This document shows positions 36,267 through 46,095 of a stretch of 64,000 bases of DNA, piece by piece. Position numbers and translations under genes: made by a program. This stretch comes from Streptomyces bikiniensis (GTDB taxonomy: Bacteria > Actinomycetota > Actinomycetes > Streptomycetales > Streptomycetaceae), in NCBI GenBank assembly GCA_000716465.1, contig JNWL01000011.1, forward strand, positions 186,001 through 250,000, read 5' to 3'. The notes beneath the pieces are model-generated. The model did no database searches and was not told the origin of the DNA. It saw nothing but the letters and a program-made list of their open reading frames with translations. Within the stretch, counting starts at the first letter, position 1. Each line of letters begins with the position of its first letter.

Positions 36267-36503
36267 ATGGACAACGAGGAGATCCTGGACGACATCGGCG
36301 CCCTGGTCGAGGAGGAGCGCGCCCTGCGGCAGCGCACCGGCGGCCTCCTGCCCGAGGAGCGCGCCCGCCTGGCCGCCCTGGAGGTGCGCCTCGACCAGTG
36401 CTGGGACCTGCTGCGCCAGCGCCGCGCCAAGGAGGAGTTCGGCGAGGACCCCGACACGGCGACCCTCCGCCCGGCGGCCGAGGTGGAGTCGTACCGCAAC
36501 TGA
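36267..36503 (+). CDS. DUF2630 family protein
   Basis: 78 residues, all helical and highly charged. ILDDIGALVEEERALRQR, LEVRLDQCWDLLRQRRA and the RPAAEVESY end are the DUF2630 signature, found across actinobacteria with no known function. Confidence 0.92.
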   Translation: MDNEEILDDIGALVEEERALRQRTGGLLPEERARLAALEVRLDQCWDLLRQRRAKEEFGEDPDTATLRPAAEVESYRN

Positions 36504-36551
36504 GCATCCGTGGAAGGCCGGTTGCCGGAACCCTCCGGCGGAGTGCCCGGC

Positions 36552-36944
36552 ATGGAGTCGACGGGTACGGAAGCGTCGGACGTGGTCGGGGCGCCGTGGG
36601 AGCGGATGCGGGCGCGGGACCGGGACGGCCCGGCCGCCCTGTTCGCGGAGGACGCCGTCGTCGAGCGGCCGGTCGGCGGCGAGCGGATCGTGGCCCGGGA
36701 CGACCACGTCGCGGTGGACCGCGAGCACCCCGGGGGCTGGTCGATCCGGGTGCTGCGGATCGTGGCCCGGGACGGCGAGGCCGTCTCCGGGGTCGAGGTC
36801 CCGCACGAGGGCGTCGGGACGTTCCGCGCGGTGTCGCTCCGGACCGTCCGCGACGGCCGGATCGTCCGGGGCACGGAGTACCGGACGAGCCCCGGCTCGG
36901 ACCCGCGCCCGGCCTGGCGGACCGCCCGGACCGAGGCCACGTGA
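36552..36944 (+). CDS. NTF2/SnoaL-like domain protein
   Basis: 130 residues from ATG 36552. APWERMRARDRDGPAALFAEDAVVERPVGGERIVARD has the helix-then-cone layout of SnoaL-like proteins, and the C-terminal strands (VSLRTVRDGRIVRGTEYR) close the barrel. It could be an enzyme or a binding protein. Its stop codon lies inside the first unit of a 30-bp minisatellite, and its last coding bases resemble that unit, so the array may have grown from the gene's own end. Confidence 0.7.
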   Translation: MESTGTEASDVVGAPWERMRARDRDGPAALFAEDAVVERPVGGERIVARDDHVAVDREHPGGWSIRVLRIVARDGEAVSGVEVPHEGVGTFRAVSLRTVRDGRIVRGTEYRTSPGSDPRPAWRTARTEAT

Positions 36945-37179
36945 CCGCTCACCGCCCGGACAGGGCCCATGCGAGCACGCCCCGCCCGGACAGGGCCCGT
37001 GTGACCGCTCACCGCCCGGACCGAACCCGTGCGACCACGCCCGCCAGGACAGAGCCCATCCGACCGCTCACCGCTTGGACAGGGCCCGTGTGACCACGCC
37101 CCGCCCGGACAGAACCCATGCGACCACGCCCCGCCCGGATAGGGCCCGTGTGACCGCTCCCCGCCCGGACCGAACCCGT
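36941..37179. repeat. 30-bp tandem repeat, eight copies
   Basis: Units of about 30 bp (one of 29) of the type GTGACCGCTCACCGCCCGGA followed by CAGGGCCCGT or CCGAACCCGT. Copies alternate in a few positions, suggesting a 60-bp higher-order unit. It fills the space between the NTF2-like stop and the FUSC promoter. Confidence 0.95.
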
Positions 37180-37226
37180 GTGACCTCGCCGGGCCGCGCG
37201 GACGTCCCGCCAGTACGTTGGGGGAC

Positions 37227-39185
37227 ATGGCGCGATCCCGAGGAGCCGGACGGCTCGCCCCGCCCGCCTGGCTGACCGCCGGGATGCGGCCCGCGCCCGC
37301 GCCGGTCCCGTGGGCCGCCGTCCTGCGCGCCGCCGTCGCCCTGTCCGCGCCGCTCGCCGCCGGCCTGGCACTCGACCGGCCCGCGTACGGGGCGCTGGTG
37401 TCGATGGGCGCCCTGTCCGGGGTCATCGGGGACACCGCCGACGCCTACCGGATGCGGGTCCTCAACATCGCCGTGCCGCAGCTCTTCGGGGCCGTCGGCG
37501 TCACCCTCGGCACCCTCGTCTTCGGGCACGGCTGGGCCGCCGTCGCCGTCCTCACCTGCGTCGCGCTGGTCTCCGGGATGATCTCCTCGATCGGCGCGGT
37601 CGCCTCCGTCTCCGGCCTCCTCCTGCTCCTGAACGCCGTCGTCGGCGCGGGCCTGCCCATGCCCGACCCCTGGTGGACGGCCCCGCTGCTGCTCGGCCTG
37701 GGCGGCCTCGTCGTCCTCGCCCTCACCCTCCTCGGCTGGCCGCTGCGCCGCGCCGCCCCCGAGCGGGCCGCCGTCGCCGCCACCTACCGGGCGGTCGCCG
37801 ACCTCTACGAGGCCGCCGGCACCTTCGCGTACGACGAGCGGCGGCAGGCCGTCACCGCCGCCCTCGACCACGCGTACGACCTGGTCCTGGCCCGCCGGGC
37901 CCGGCAGCACGGCCGCGCCGCCGCCCCGGTCCGGCTGCTCGCGCGGCTCAACGTCGTCGTCCCGCTGGTCGAGGCCGCGCCCGCCGCCCATCTGCGGTCC
38001 CGGATCGTCGGCCCGCAGCCTCCGGAGGTCCCGGCGGCCGTGCGGGACCTCGCGGACGCCGTCGCGGAGGGCCGCTCCGACGTCCCCGACCCGGACCTGC
38101 CCGCCCCGGAGCGGCCCTCGGAGAAGGCCGTCGACCACGCGCTGCGGCACGCGGCGAGCGTCGTCCGCGAGACGGACCCCGAGCGCCACGACGCCGACGA
38201 CCGGCTCGGCCGGCCCGCCGCGCTCCGCGTCCGGCTCCGCCGCACCACCCGCGCCGTCCTCCTCTCCGGCGCGTCCTGGCGCTACGGCCTGCGGCTCGCG
38301 CTCTGCATCGGTCTCGCCCAGGCCCTGGTGTCGCTGGTCGCCGTGCCCCGCTCGTACTGGGTCGCCCTCACCGTCACGTTCGTCATGAAGCCCGACTTCG
38401 GCTCGGTCTTCTCCCGGGCCGTGCTGCGCGCCTTCGGGACCGCCCTCGGCCTCCTCCTGGCCGCCCTCGTCCTCGCCGAGGTGCCCCGCGGCTGGTGGGA
38501 CGTGCCCGTGACGGCGGTGCTCGCGGCCCTGATCCCGGCGTTCTCCGCGAAGGGGTACGCCTTCCAGACGGCGGCCGTCACCCCGGTGATCCTGCTGCTC
38601 TCCGACGTCCTCAACCACCAGGGCTTCGGCCTCGTCCTGCCCCGCCTCTACGACTCGCTCGTCGGCTGCGGGATCGCCCTCGTCGCCGGCTACCTGCTCT
38701 GGCCCGAGTCCTGGCACACCCGGATCGGGGACCGGCTCGCGGACGCCGTCTCCGACACCGCCGACTACGTGGCCCTCGCGTTCGCGGGCGGGGAGCGGCC
38801 CGACCGGAGCGCCCGGCTGCGGGCCCGCCGGGCGCTCTACCGGGACCTGTCGACCGTCCGCTCCGAGTTCCAGCGGGCCCTGACCGAACCCCCGCCGACC
38901 GGCCCCCGGGCCGCCGCCTGGTGGCCGCTGGTCGTCGCCGTCGAGAGGGTCGTGGACGCCACCACCGCCGCCCGCGTCCGGATCGACCACGGCGCCCCCG
39001 CCCCGGACCCCGCCGAGGCCGCCGAGGTGGAACGGGAACTGCGCGAACTCGCCGAAGGGCTACGGGCGGACGACACCCTCGCGGAGGTCCGCACCGAACT
39101 GCCCGGGGACGAGAACGGAGTCCTCGAACCGCTCCGCCAGGAGGTCCGCGCGGCCCGCGCCGTCGCCGGTCCCGACCTGCGGTGA
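37227..39185 (+). CDS. FUSC-family membrane protein
   Basis: 652 residues: five to six N-terminal membrane helices (residues ~25-180), a soluble helical part, a second helix bundle (residues ~355-500, RYGLRLALCIGLAQALVSLVAVPRSYWVALTVTFVMKPDFGSVFSRAVLRAFGT) and a helical C-terminus. The YWVALTVTFVMKPDFGSVFSR...GT text is the FUSC (fusaric-acid-resistance/aromatic-acid exporter) signature. Probably an exporter; substrate unknown. ATG 37227 looks leaderless, with TACGTT eight bases ahead. Confidence 0.9.
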   Translation: MARSRGAGRLAPPAWLTAGMRPAPAPVPWAAVLRAAVALSAPLAAGLALDRPAYGALVSMGALSGVIGDTADAYRMRVLNIAVPQLFGAVGVTLGTLVFGHGWAAVAVLTCVALVSGMISSIGAVASVSGLLLLLNAVVGAGLPMPDPWWTAPLLLGLGGLVVLALTLLGWPLRRAAPERAAVAATYRAVADLYEAAGTFAYDERRQAVTAALDHAYDLVLARRARQHGRAAAPVRLLARLNVVVPLVEAAPAAHLRSRIVGPQPPEVPAAVRDLADAVAEGRSDVPDPDLPAPERPSEKAVDHALRHAASVVRETDPERHDADDRLGRPAALRVRLRRTTRAVLLSGASWRYGLRLALCIGLAQALVSLVAVPRSYWVALTVTFVMKPDFGSVFSRAVLRAFGTALGLLLAALVLAEVPRGWWDVPVTAVLAALIPAFSAKGYAFQTAAVTPVILLLSDVLNHQGFGLVLPRLYDSLVGCGIALVAGYLLWPESWHTRIGDRLADAVSDTADYVALAFAGGERPDRSARLRARRALYRDLSTVRSEFQRALTEPPPTGPRAAAWWPLVVAVERVVDATTAARVRIDHGAPAPDPAEAAEVERELRELAEGLRADDTLAEVRTELPGDENGVLEPLRQEVRAARAVAGPDLR

Positions 39186-39379
39186 ACCTCCCCCGGGGGG
39201 CGTGCGGGAGAACTTACCGGCGGTCACGGAACGGAACCCTCCCCACCGCCGTTACCGGAAGCCGCCCCGGCGACTACGATGCGCCCGTTCACGGTGATCC
39301 GCGCCCGCCACCGCCGGCAACCGACGCGGCGGACGCGCCACTTCGCCCTGTCTCACCCCCCGCGCCCCGAGGATCCGCC

Positions 39380-40864
39380 ATGCGCACCACCCCCAGCAGC
39401 AGAGGGCTCCAGCCCAATGTCCTCGGCACCTTCGACACGATCGTGATGGCCGTCGCCGGCAGCGCCCCCGCCTACTCGCTCGCCGCGACCACCGCCGTCC
39501 TCTTCGGCGCGGTCGGCGTCGGCGGCCCCGCCGCCCTGCTGTACTGCGCGATACCCATGCTCGGCATCGTCCTCGCGTACGCCCGGCTCGGCCGGATCGA
39601 CGTCAACGCGGGCGCCGCGTACTCCTGGGTGGGCCGCACCCTCCACCCCTTCCTCGGCTTCCTCTCCGGCTGGGCGCTCGTCTTCTCCACCACGGTCTTC
39701 ATGGTGGCCGGTTCGCTGCCCGCCGGGTCCCTCACGCTCTCCCTGGTCGCCCCGGGCCTCGCCGACCACACCGCGCTCGCGGCGGCCGTCGGCGCCTGCT
39801 GGTTCCTGGTGATGCTGCTCGTCGTCCTGGGCGGCGCCCGGCTCACCGTACGGGCGCAGCTGATCATGTCCGGGGTCGAGATGCTGATCCTGGTCGGCTT
39901 CGTCCTCGCCGCCGTGGCCCACCGGGGGTACGCCACCGCCTTCGACTGGTCCTGGTTCGGCCTCGCCCAGTTCGACGGGCCCGGGGGCTTCGCCGCCGGC
40001 GCGCTGATCGCCGCGTTCTACTACTGGGGCTGGGACGTCACCAGCAACCTCAGCGAGGAGACCCGCAACAGCCGCAGGACCGCCGGGACCGCCGCGCTCG
40101 TCGGCGTCGGCTTCGTCTTCGTCCTCTTCGAGGCCATCACCGTCGCCGTCAACGTGCTGCTGAGCTCGGAGGAGATCCGCCGCGCCGGACCCAACGTCCT
40201 CGCCGTCGTCGGCCAGGAGGTGTGGCCCGGCGTCGGCGGCAAGCTCCTCGTCGTCGCCGTCCTCCTGTCCACCGTCGCCACCCTGGAGACCACCCTCATC
40301 CAGGTCACCCGCTCGCTCTTCGCGATGGGCCGCGACCGGACCCTGCCGGCCGCGCTCGGGACCGTGCACCGCCGCTGGAACACCCCGTGGGTCGCGGTCG
40401 CGACGGTCGGCGGGGCGGCACTGCTCCTGTTCGCCGCCGCCGCGGCGGCCGGGTCCGTGCAGCAGATCCTCCGGGACGCCGTCTCCGCGATCGGCCTCCA
40501 GATCGCCCTCTACTACGGCCTGGCGGGCATCGCCGCCGTCGTCGCCTACAAGGGCCTGCTCCTGCGCTCCGTGAAGAACCTGGTGGTCGGCGGCCTCTGG
40601 CCGCTGCTCGGCTCGGCGTTCATGCTGTGGGCCTTCGTCGAGTCCCTGGGCGAACTCTCCACCACCGCCCTGGCCATCGGCCTCGGCGGCCTGCTCCTCG
40701 GCGTGGTCCCGCTGGCCGTGTACGCCGGGAGGGGCAGCGACTACTACCGGAGCCCGGCCCGTCTCGACGCCGTCCGCGCCCTCGCCGCCTCGGCCGCCGC
40801 CGGGGCGGCCACCCCGGGCGCGCGCACGGGCGACCGGGACAAGAGCTACGCGACGGACTTCTGA
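39380..40864 (+). CDS. APC-family amino acid permease
   Basis: 494 residues with about twelve membrane helices. LQPNVLGTFDTIVMAVAGSAPAYSLA and the helix-6 region FYYWGWDVTSNLSEETRNSRR fit the APC superfamily (amino acid/polyamine/organocation transport). The ligand is not predictable. GAGGATC precedes ATG 39380, and TACGAT near 39277 is a candidate -10. Confidence 0.9.
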   Translation: MRTTPSSRGLQPNVLGTFDTIVMAVAGSAPAYSLAATTAVLFGAVGVGGPAALLYCAIPMLGIVLAYARLGRIDVNAGAAYSWVGRTLHPFLGFLSGWALVFSTTVFMVAGSLPAGSLTLSLVAPGLADHTALAAAVGACWFLVMLLVVLGGARLTVRAQLIMSGVEMLILVGFVLAAVAHRGYATAFDWSWFGLAQFDGPGGFAAGALIAAFYYWGWDVTSNLSEETRNSRRTAGTAALVGVGFVFVLFEAITVAVNVLLSSEEIRRAGPNVLAVVGQEVWPGVGGKLLVVAVLLSTVATLETTLIQVTRSLFAMGRDRTLPAALGTVHRRWNTPWVAVATVGGAALLLFAAAAAAGSVQQILRDAVSAIGLQIALYYGLAGIAAVVAYKGLLLRSVKNLVVGGLWPLLGSAFMLWAFVESLGELSTTALAIGLGGLLLGVVPLAVYAGRGSDYYRSPARLDAVRALAASAAAGAATPGARTGDRDKSYATDF

Positions 40865-40903
40865 CCCCCGTTTCCGCCGGCCGCCGCACCCGAAGGAGGC
40901 ATG

Positions 40904-41929
40904 ATGGCCGTACGCCGCCGCTCCTCGCGCTCCTCGCGCCCCGCACGTCCCTCGCGTCCGGAGCGCTTCGTGCCCGACTTCGACCCGGACTTCGGGGACC
41001 GGGCGCTGACCGAGGCGCGCCACGACATCGTCATCGGCCGCTGGCAGGGCGTACGGGACCTGCTCGCCGCCACCGGGGACGACTGGGCGCGCCGCACCCA
41101 CCGCATCCGGCTCCTCTCGCACGCCGCCGCCGGCAGCTCCACCGTCGAGACCTGGCGGGGCGCCGAGCCCGGCAACCCGGACGCGGCCGTGCTGCGGGCC
41201 GCGACCGAGGTGGTGCGGGTCTTCGACGCGGCCATCGCGGCCGGCCGGGGCGCCGCCGTCGACCGGGGCCGGATCGACGCGGCCGTGGACGCCTGCCGGG
41301 GCGCGGCCGAGGCGGCGCCCGCCGACCCGATGCCGTGGGTGTCGCTCCTGTCGGTGGCCAGGCTGTACGAGGGCGGGGTGCCGCGCCGCGAACTGCGCCA
41401 CTGGTTCGACGAGTTGCGGCGCCGCGACCCGTACAGCACCGAGGGGCACATCCAGGTGCTGCGGTACTGGTCGGCGCGGTGGCACGGCACGCACGGCAGC
41501 ATGTACGACTTCGCCCGCGACGCGGCGGGCGTGGCGCCGCCCGGCTCCCCGCTGCCGGTCCTGGTGCAGGTGGCCCGGGTCGAGGAGTACCGCTACATCG
41601 CGGACGGGGCCCTGGGCCGGGGCCCGGTGCGCGGTTTCGACCAGCACTGGAAGCACGAGCTGGCGGTGACCGAGCTGCGCCGCACGCACGCCCGCTGGAT
41701 CGGCGGCCGGGACCCGGCGCTCCCGGTGGCCCCCGAGGAGGTCGGCGACCTCAACTTCCTCGCGCACGCGGCCTGTTACGCGGGCCAGGTGGACATCGCG
41801 CGGGAGCTGCTGGGGATGCTGGGGCGGCGGGCGGCGTGGGTGCCGTGGGCGTACACCGGGGACCCGGAGGAGCAGTTCACCCGGTTCGTGGAGGGCCTGG
41901 GGGCGGAGTGCCCCCAGGCCCGGGGCTGA
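40904..41929 (+). CDS. hypothetical helical (TPR-like) protein
   Basis: 341 residues. After a basic Ser/Arg start ([18 protein letters not shown]) the protein is all helical with repeated Ala/Trp/Arg pairs (RWQGVRDLLAATGDDWARRTHRIRLLSHAA, ADPMPWVSLLSVARLYEGG), consistent with TPR-like repeats. No catalytic motif, signal or membrane segment. AAGGAGG stands at the better distance for ATG 40904 than for ATG 40901. Confidence 0.7.
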   Translation: MAVRRRSSRSSRPARPSRPERFVPDFDPDFGDRALTEARHDIVIGRWQGVRDLLAATGDDWARRTHRIRLLSHAAAGSSTVETWRGAEPGNPDAAVLRAATEVVRVFDAAIAAGRGAAVDRGRIDAAVDACRGAAEAAPADPMPWVSLLSVARLYEGGVPRRELRHWFDELRRRDPYSTEGHIQVLRYWSARWHGTHGSMYDFARDAAGVAPPGSPLPVLVQVARVEEYRYIADGALGRGPVRGFDQHWKHELAVTELRRTHARWIGGRDPALPVAPEEVGDLNFLAHAACYAGQVDIARELLGMLGRRAAWVPWAYTGDPEEQFTRFVEGLGAECPQARG

Positions 41930-41954
41930 GACCGGTTCCGCCGTACGGCTCCGG

Positions 41955-44006
41955 TCAGACGCCGATGTCGCGCCCGTCCGTGCGCCAGACGGCGACGACG
42001 GAGGGACGGACGATCTTCCCGGGACCGTCGGGCCAGGTGGACGCGGGCTTCTCGACGGACGCCCCGTCGATCTCACCCGGGTGCTGCACGGCGACGAGCA
42101 CGCGCCGGTCCTGGATGACCGGGCCGCAGGTCTCGGCGCCCTTCGGCACGGTCAGGAACTGCTTCAGCTCACCGCGCCGCTCGCCCTGCACGGCGACGCC
42201 GAACAGGCCGTCGTGCGAGCCGAGCTGGGCGCCGTCGGTGGAGATCCACAGGTTGCCGTGCGGGTCGAAGGCGACGTTGTCCGGGCAGGAGATCGGGGAG
42301 ACCTTCTCCTTGGGGAAGCCGGCGAAGTAGGTCGCCGGGTCGTTCGGGTCGCCCGCGACGAGGAAGAGGCGCCAGGCGAAGCCGTCCGAGGCCGGGTCGT
42401 CCCAGTGCTCGGCCAGCTCCAGGACCTGCCCGTGCTTGTTGAGGTTGCGCGGGTTGGCCTCGTCCGCGCCCGCCTTACCGGCCTTGCCGCGGTCGGTGTT
42501 GTTGGTGAGCGCGACGTACACGCGGCCGGTGCGGGGGCTGGGCTCGACGTCCTCGGGGCGGTCCATCCTCGTGGCCCCGACCTTGTCGCCGGCGAGACGG
42601 GTGAAGACGTACACCTCCTCGGCGGTCATGCCGGGGACGTGCGAGACGTTCCCGGTGGCGAGCGGGATCCACACGCCGGAGCCGTCGAACTCGCCGTCGT
42701 TCGGGAGCTTGCCGGTGCCGTCGACCTCGGTGGCCGGGGAGTCGCCGGTCAGCTTGGCGACGTACAGCGTGCCCTCGTCGAGGAGGGTGAGGTTGTGCTC
42801 GCGGGCGGCCCGCGAGCTCCCCTTCTTCATCCGCTTCGAGGAGACGAACTTGTAGAAGTAGTCGAAGCGCTCGTCGTCGCCCATGTAGACGACCGGGCGC
42901 CCGTCGGCGGTGAGGCGGGGCTGCGCGGCCTCGTGCTTGAAGCGGCCGAGGGCGGTGCGCTTGCGGGGCGTGGAGTCGGGGTCGTACGGGTCGAGCTCGA
43001 CCACCCAGCCGAAGCGGTGGACCTCGTTGGGCTCCTGCTCGAGGTCGAAGCGCCGGTCGAACCGCTCCCACTTGCGCTCGGTGGCGCCGGAGCCGACGCC
43101 GTAGCGCTTGTCGGTGGCGCTGGAGCCGTGGGCGAAGTACTGGTTGAAGTTCTCCTCGCCGTGGAGGGTGGTGCCCCACGGGGTGGTGCCGCCGGCGCAG
43201 TTGTTGAGCGTGCCGAGGACCGTGCGGCCGGTCGGGTCGGCGGAGGTCTTCAGCAGGTCGCTGCCCGCGGCGGGGCCGGTGACCCGGAACTCGCTGGTGG
43301 TGTGCAGGCGCCGGTTGAGGTGGTGGCGGGTGACCGGCGTCAGCCTGCCCGTACGGCGCTCCTCCTCGACCACGACGACGGACAGGCCGTGCGCGGCCCA
43401 GGCGATCTCGACCTGCTCGCGGGTCGGGTTCTCGGGGTCGTAGCCGCGGAACATCAGGACTTCGTCGGTGTACTCGTGGTTGGCGACGAGGACCTGGCGG
43501 CCGCGCTCCCCGGGCAGCGGCAGCAGGGAGAGGAAGTCGTTGTTGTAGCCGAACTGGCCGGCCTGGGCCTTCGCGGTCTGCTTCTCGGCATGGAAGGCCG
43601 GGGCGCCGCGCAGGATGGGCTCGCCCCAGCGGATGACCACGTTCTGGGAGTAGCCGGAGGGGACGGTGACCTTGTCGGCGGTGTTGGGCGCGACGGGGGC
43701 GAAGCGGAGGCCGCGGGCGCCGTCGGCCCTGCCGGGCTGGTGTCCGTGACCGCCGTGGGCGACGGCCTCCGGGGCCTCGCCGAGCACGGCGGCGCCGCCG
43801 ACGGCGGAGGCGACGGTGACCACGGCGGCGGCGCGCAGGGCGGAACGGCGGGAGAGGACACCGGCTATGAGGTCGCCGGCGTACTCGTTGTCGCTGGTGT
43901 TGGGCACCTCGTGGAAGCAGGCGTCGCCGCAGCGGTAGCGGCAGGTGAGAGCGGAACGGCCGCCTCCGTGCGGGTTCGTGCTCAGGAGCGGCAGCAGTTT
44001 GCGCAC
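41955..44006 (-). CDS. phoX: PhoX-type alkaline phosphatase (DUF839)
   Basis: 683 residues. PhoX enzymes are Tat-exported, Ca/Fe-dependent phosphomonoesterases. The start has a Cys-rich segment (TCRYRCGDACFHEVPNTSDNEY) followed by a twin-arginine signal (SRRSALRAAAVVTVASAVGGAAVL). Core motifs: FVANHEY-like LVANHEYTDEVLMF, NNCAGGTTPWGTTLHGEENFNQYF, and PDNVAFDPHGNLWISTDG. The Cys-rich preface before the Tat motif is typical of Streptomyces members. GTG 44006 follows GGAGGAGG. A PHO box precedes it, so phosphate starvation should induce it via PhoP. Confidence 0.92.
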   Translation of the reverse strand: MRKLLPLLSTNPHGGGRSALTCRYRCGDACFHEVPNTSDNEYAGDLIAGVLSRRSALRAAAVVTVASAVGGAAVLGEAPEAVAHGGHGHQPGRADGARGLRFAPVAPNTADKVTVPSGYSQNVVIRWGEPILRGAPAFHAEKQTAKAQAGQFGYNNDFLSLLPLPGERGRQVLVANHEYTDEVLMFRGYDPENPTREQVEIAWAAHGLSVVVVEEERRTGRLTPVTRHHLNRRLHTTSEFRVTGPAAGSDLLKTSADPTGRTVLGTLNNCAGGTTPWGTTLHGEENFNQYFAHGSSATDKRYGVGSGATERKWERFDRRFDLEQEPNEVHRFGWVVELDPYDPDSTPRKRTALGRFKHEAAQPRLTADGRPVVYMGDDERFDYFYKFVSSKRMKKGSSRAAREHNLTLLDEGTLYVAKLTGDSPATEVDGTGKLPNDGEFDGSGVWIPLATGNVSHVPGMTAEEVYVFTRLAGDKVGATRMDRPEDVEPSPRTGRVYVALTNNTDRGKAGKAGADEANPRNLNKHGQVLELAEHWDDPASDGFAWRLFLVAGDPNDPATYFAGFPKEKVSPISCPDNVAFDPHGNLWISTDGAQLGSHDGLFGVAVQGERRGELKQFLTVPKGAETCGPVIQDRRVLVAVQHPGEIDGASVEKPASTWPDGPGKIVRPSVVAVWRTDGRDIGV

Positions 44007-44097
44007 TTCGTCCTCCTCCGGCGCAGCACTGCGCCGACATGGCGTCGGGATGTCTTCGGCGGTGACGCTAGGTGCGGGTCCCTGCACGGGGGCGGCC

Positions 44098-44119
44098 GGG
44101 GAATGAACGGCGCATGAAT
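44098..44119 (-). promoter_or_regulatory. candidate PHO box (PhoP site) of phoX
   Basis: On the minus strand two adjacent 11-base units, ATTCATGCGCC and GTTCATTCCCC, match the Streptomyces PHO-box direct repeat (GTTCAnnnnnn). A TAGCGT -10 box lies 27 bases downstream (plus 44066-44071), placing the box over the -35 region as in known PhoP-activated promoters. Confidence 0.65.
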
Positions 44120-44265
44120 GCGGGACGACCGGGGGCGACCGGGGCACGGAGGTGGCGGGAAGTGGCCGCTAACCTTACGTATCCGCCCTGGCCAGGGATG
44201 AAAGTCCCGAAACGCCCAGTACGGACATTCACACTGCACCCCCACTCATGCGAAAGGGTTCGCCC

Positions 44266-46092
44266 ATGGGTATTCGGAGCATGCTGCGCAAGGTGTTCGG
44301 CCGGGACCGCGAGGACTCCCCGGCAACCTCCGTCCCGCCCCAGTCGCGTGAGACGGCGGAGCCGGTGGCTTCGGTGGAGCCGGTGACCCCTCAGGAGGCC
44401 GCCGAGGCTCCGGGGGCTACGGCGGCTCCGGATGCTCCGCATGCTCCGGAGGAGGAGGCCCGCCGGGCGGCGGACGACCTGGTGGCGGCGTCCTTCGACA
44501 ACCCGCAGGTCCCGAAGGCCCGGAAGGCGGAACCGGAACCGGTCGTCGTGGAGGAGCAGGAGCCGGAGCCGGAGCCCGAGCCCGAGCCGGTCGTCGTGGA
44601 GGAGCCCCCCGTCCTCTCGGCCGCGGCCGAGGCGGCGGAGCGGGACGCGGCGGCCGCGTCCGCCGCCTCCGTGGAGGTCTCCCTGCCGGAGGAGCGGACC
44701 GACGGGACCGGACCGGCCCCGGAGGTCGAGGCCGTCGAGATCTCCTACCCCGAGGACCGCACCGGACCGAAGACCTGCGACGTCCCGGCGGCACCGGAGC
44801 CCGGAACCGCCGAGAAGGCGCCGGTCGCGGAGGACGCTCCGGAGACCGGGCCGGAGGCCCCGGCCACCACCGAGGTCGACGCGGACGCTCCCGCGGAGCC
44901 GGAGGCGACCGCCACCACCGAGGCCGCTCCGGAGGAGCGGGCCGCGGTCGGTACCGACGAGCCCCGGGCGGACGCCCCCGTGGCCGCCGGGGCCGAGCCG
45001 GAGACCCGGGTCGAGGGGACCCCGGCCGACGACGACACCCCGGCGGAGCCGGCGACCGCCGAGGCCACCGCCCCGGAGGCCGAGCCCGCGCCCGCACAGG
45101 AGCCCGCGCCCGAGGCCACCGCGCCCGAGGCCGAAACCGCCCCCGCCCCGGAGGCGGCCGAGCCCGAGGCCACCGCCCCGGAGGCCGGCGCCGCCCTTGC
45201 GCCGCAGGCCGAAGCCGCCTCCGTGCAGGAGCCCGCGCCCGTCGCTGCCGCTGCCCCGGAAACCGGGCCCGCCGCCGCCACCCCGCAGGCCGGGCCCGAG
45301 GCCCCCGCCGCCGCCCCCGAACCGGAGGCGACCGCCCCCGTCCCCACCCCCGAGACCCCCGTGATCACCGTCCTGGAGCCCGAGGTTCCCGAAGGGGTCG
45401 CGGCCTCCGACGGCGTCGCCCCGGCGGCCGCCGGTCCCGCGCTCTCCCTCGCCGGGGTCAAGGCCGTCGCCCCGCACCTCGCGGACGCGTACAAGGCCGC
45501 CGGGGCCGTGCTGAAGAAGCAGGGGCTCACCGGGGCGCGGGCCGCCGTGTACCTGGTCGTCGACCGGTCCGGCTCGATGCGCGGGTACTTCAAGGACGGC
45601 TCCGTGCAGCGGCTCGCCGAGCAGACGGTGGCGCTCGCGGCGCACCTCGACGAGAACGCCGCCGTCACGGCCGTGTTCTTCTCCACGGACGTCGACGGCA
45701 CCGCCGAGCTGACCCCCGCCACGCTCTCCCCCACCGGCATCGAGGAGATCAACGCGGGCCTCGGCCGCCTGGGCCGCACCCACTACCACCGCGCCGTGGA
45801 GGAGGTCCTCGCCCACCACGAGAAGACCGACCCCGCCCGCCCGGCCCTGGTCGTCTTCCAGACGGACGGCGCGCCGGACGCGAAGACGGCCGCCACGCAG
45901 GCGCTCGCCGGAGCGGCGGACCGCCCGCTGCACTGGCGGTTCGTGGCCTGGGGCGAGGAGGACAACAAGGCCTTCGACTACCTCAGGAAGCTCGGCGCGC
46001 CCCGTACCGCCGCGTACTTCCCGGGCGCGACCCCGGCCGGCACGGCGCACGCCGCCTTCTACCGGGGTCTGCTCGAAGGCCTGGAGCTGTAA
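44266..46092 (+). CDS. von Willebrand factor A domain protein (TerF-like) with a long Pro/Glu/Ala region
   Basis: 608 residues. Residues ~20-380 are low-complexity, acidic Ala/Pro/Glu/Thr repeats (EATAPEAEPAPAQEPAPE style). The C-terminal ~215 residues are a vWA domain with an intact MIDAS motif (VVDRSGSMRG), as in TerF-type proteins of tellurite-resistance/stress clusters. Metal-dependent protein binding is the likely activity. No other ter genes lie near. ATG 44266 has AAAGGG at 8 bases; ATG 44248 is less well placed. It diverges from phoX. Confidence 0.85.
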   Translation: MGIRSMLRKVFGRDREDSPATSVPPQSRETAEPVASVEPVTPQEAAEAPGATAAPDAPHAPEEEARRAADDLVAASFDNPQVPKARKAEPEPVVVEEQEPEPEPEPEPVVVEEPPVLSAAAEAAERDAAAASAASVEVSLPEERTDGTGPAPEVEAVEISYPEDRTGPKTCDVPAAPEPGTAEKAPVAEDAPETGPEAPATTEVDADAPAEPEATATTEAAPEERAAVGTDEPRADAPVAAGAEPETRVEGTPADDDTPAEPATAEATAPEAEPAPAQEPAPEATAPEAETAPAPEAAEPEATAPEAGAALAPQAEAASVQEPAPVAAAAPETGPAAATPQAGPEAPAAAPEPEATAPVPTPETPVITVLEPEVPEGVAASDGVAPAAAGPALSLAGVKAVAPHLADAYKAAGAVLKKQGLTGARAAVYLVVDRSGSMRGYFKDGSVQRLAEQTVALAAHLDENAAVTAVFFSTDVDGTAELTPATLSPTGIEEINAGLGRLGRTHYHRAVEEVLAHHEKTDPARPALVVFQTDGAPDAKTAATQALAGAADRPLHWRFVAWGEEDNKAFDYLRKLGAPRTAAYFPGATPAGTAHAAFYRGLLEGLEL

Positions 46093-46095
46093 GCC

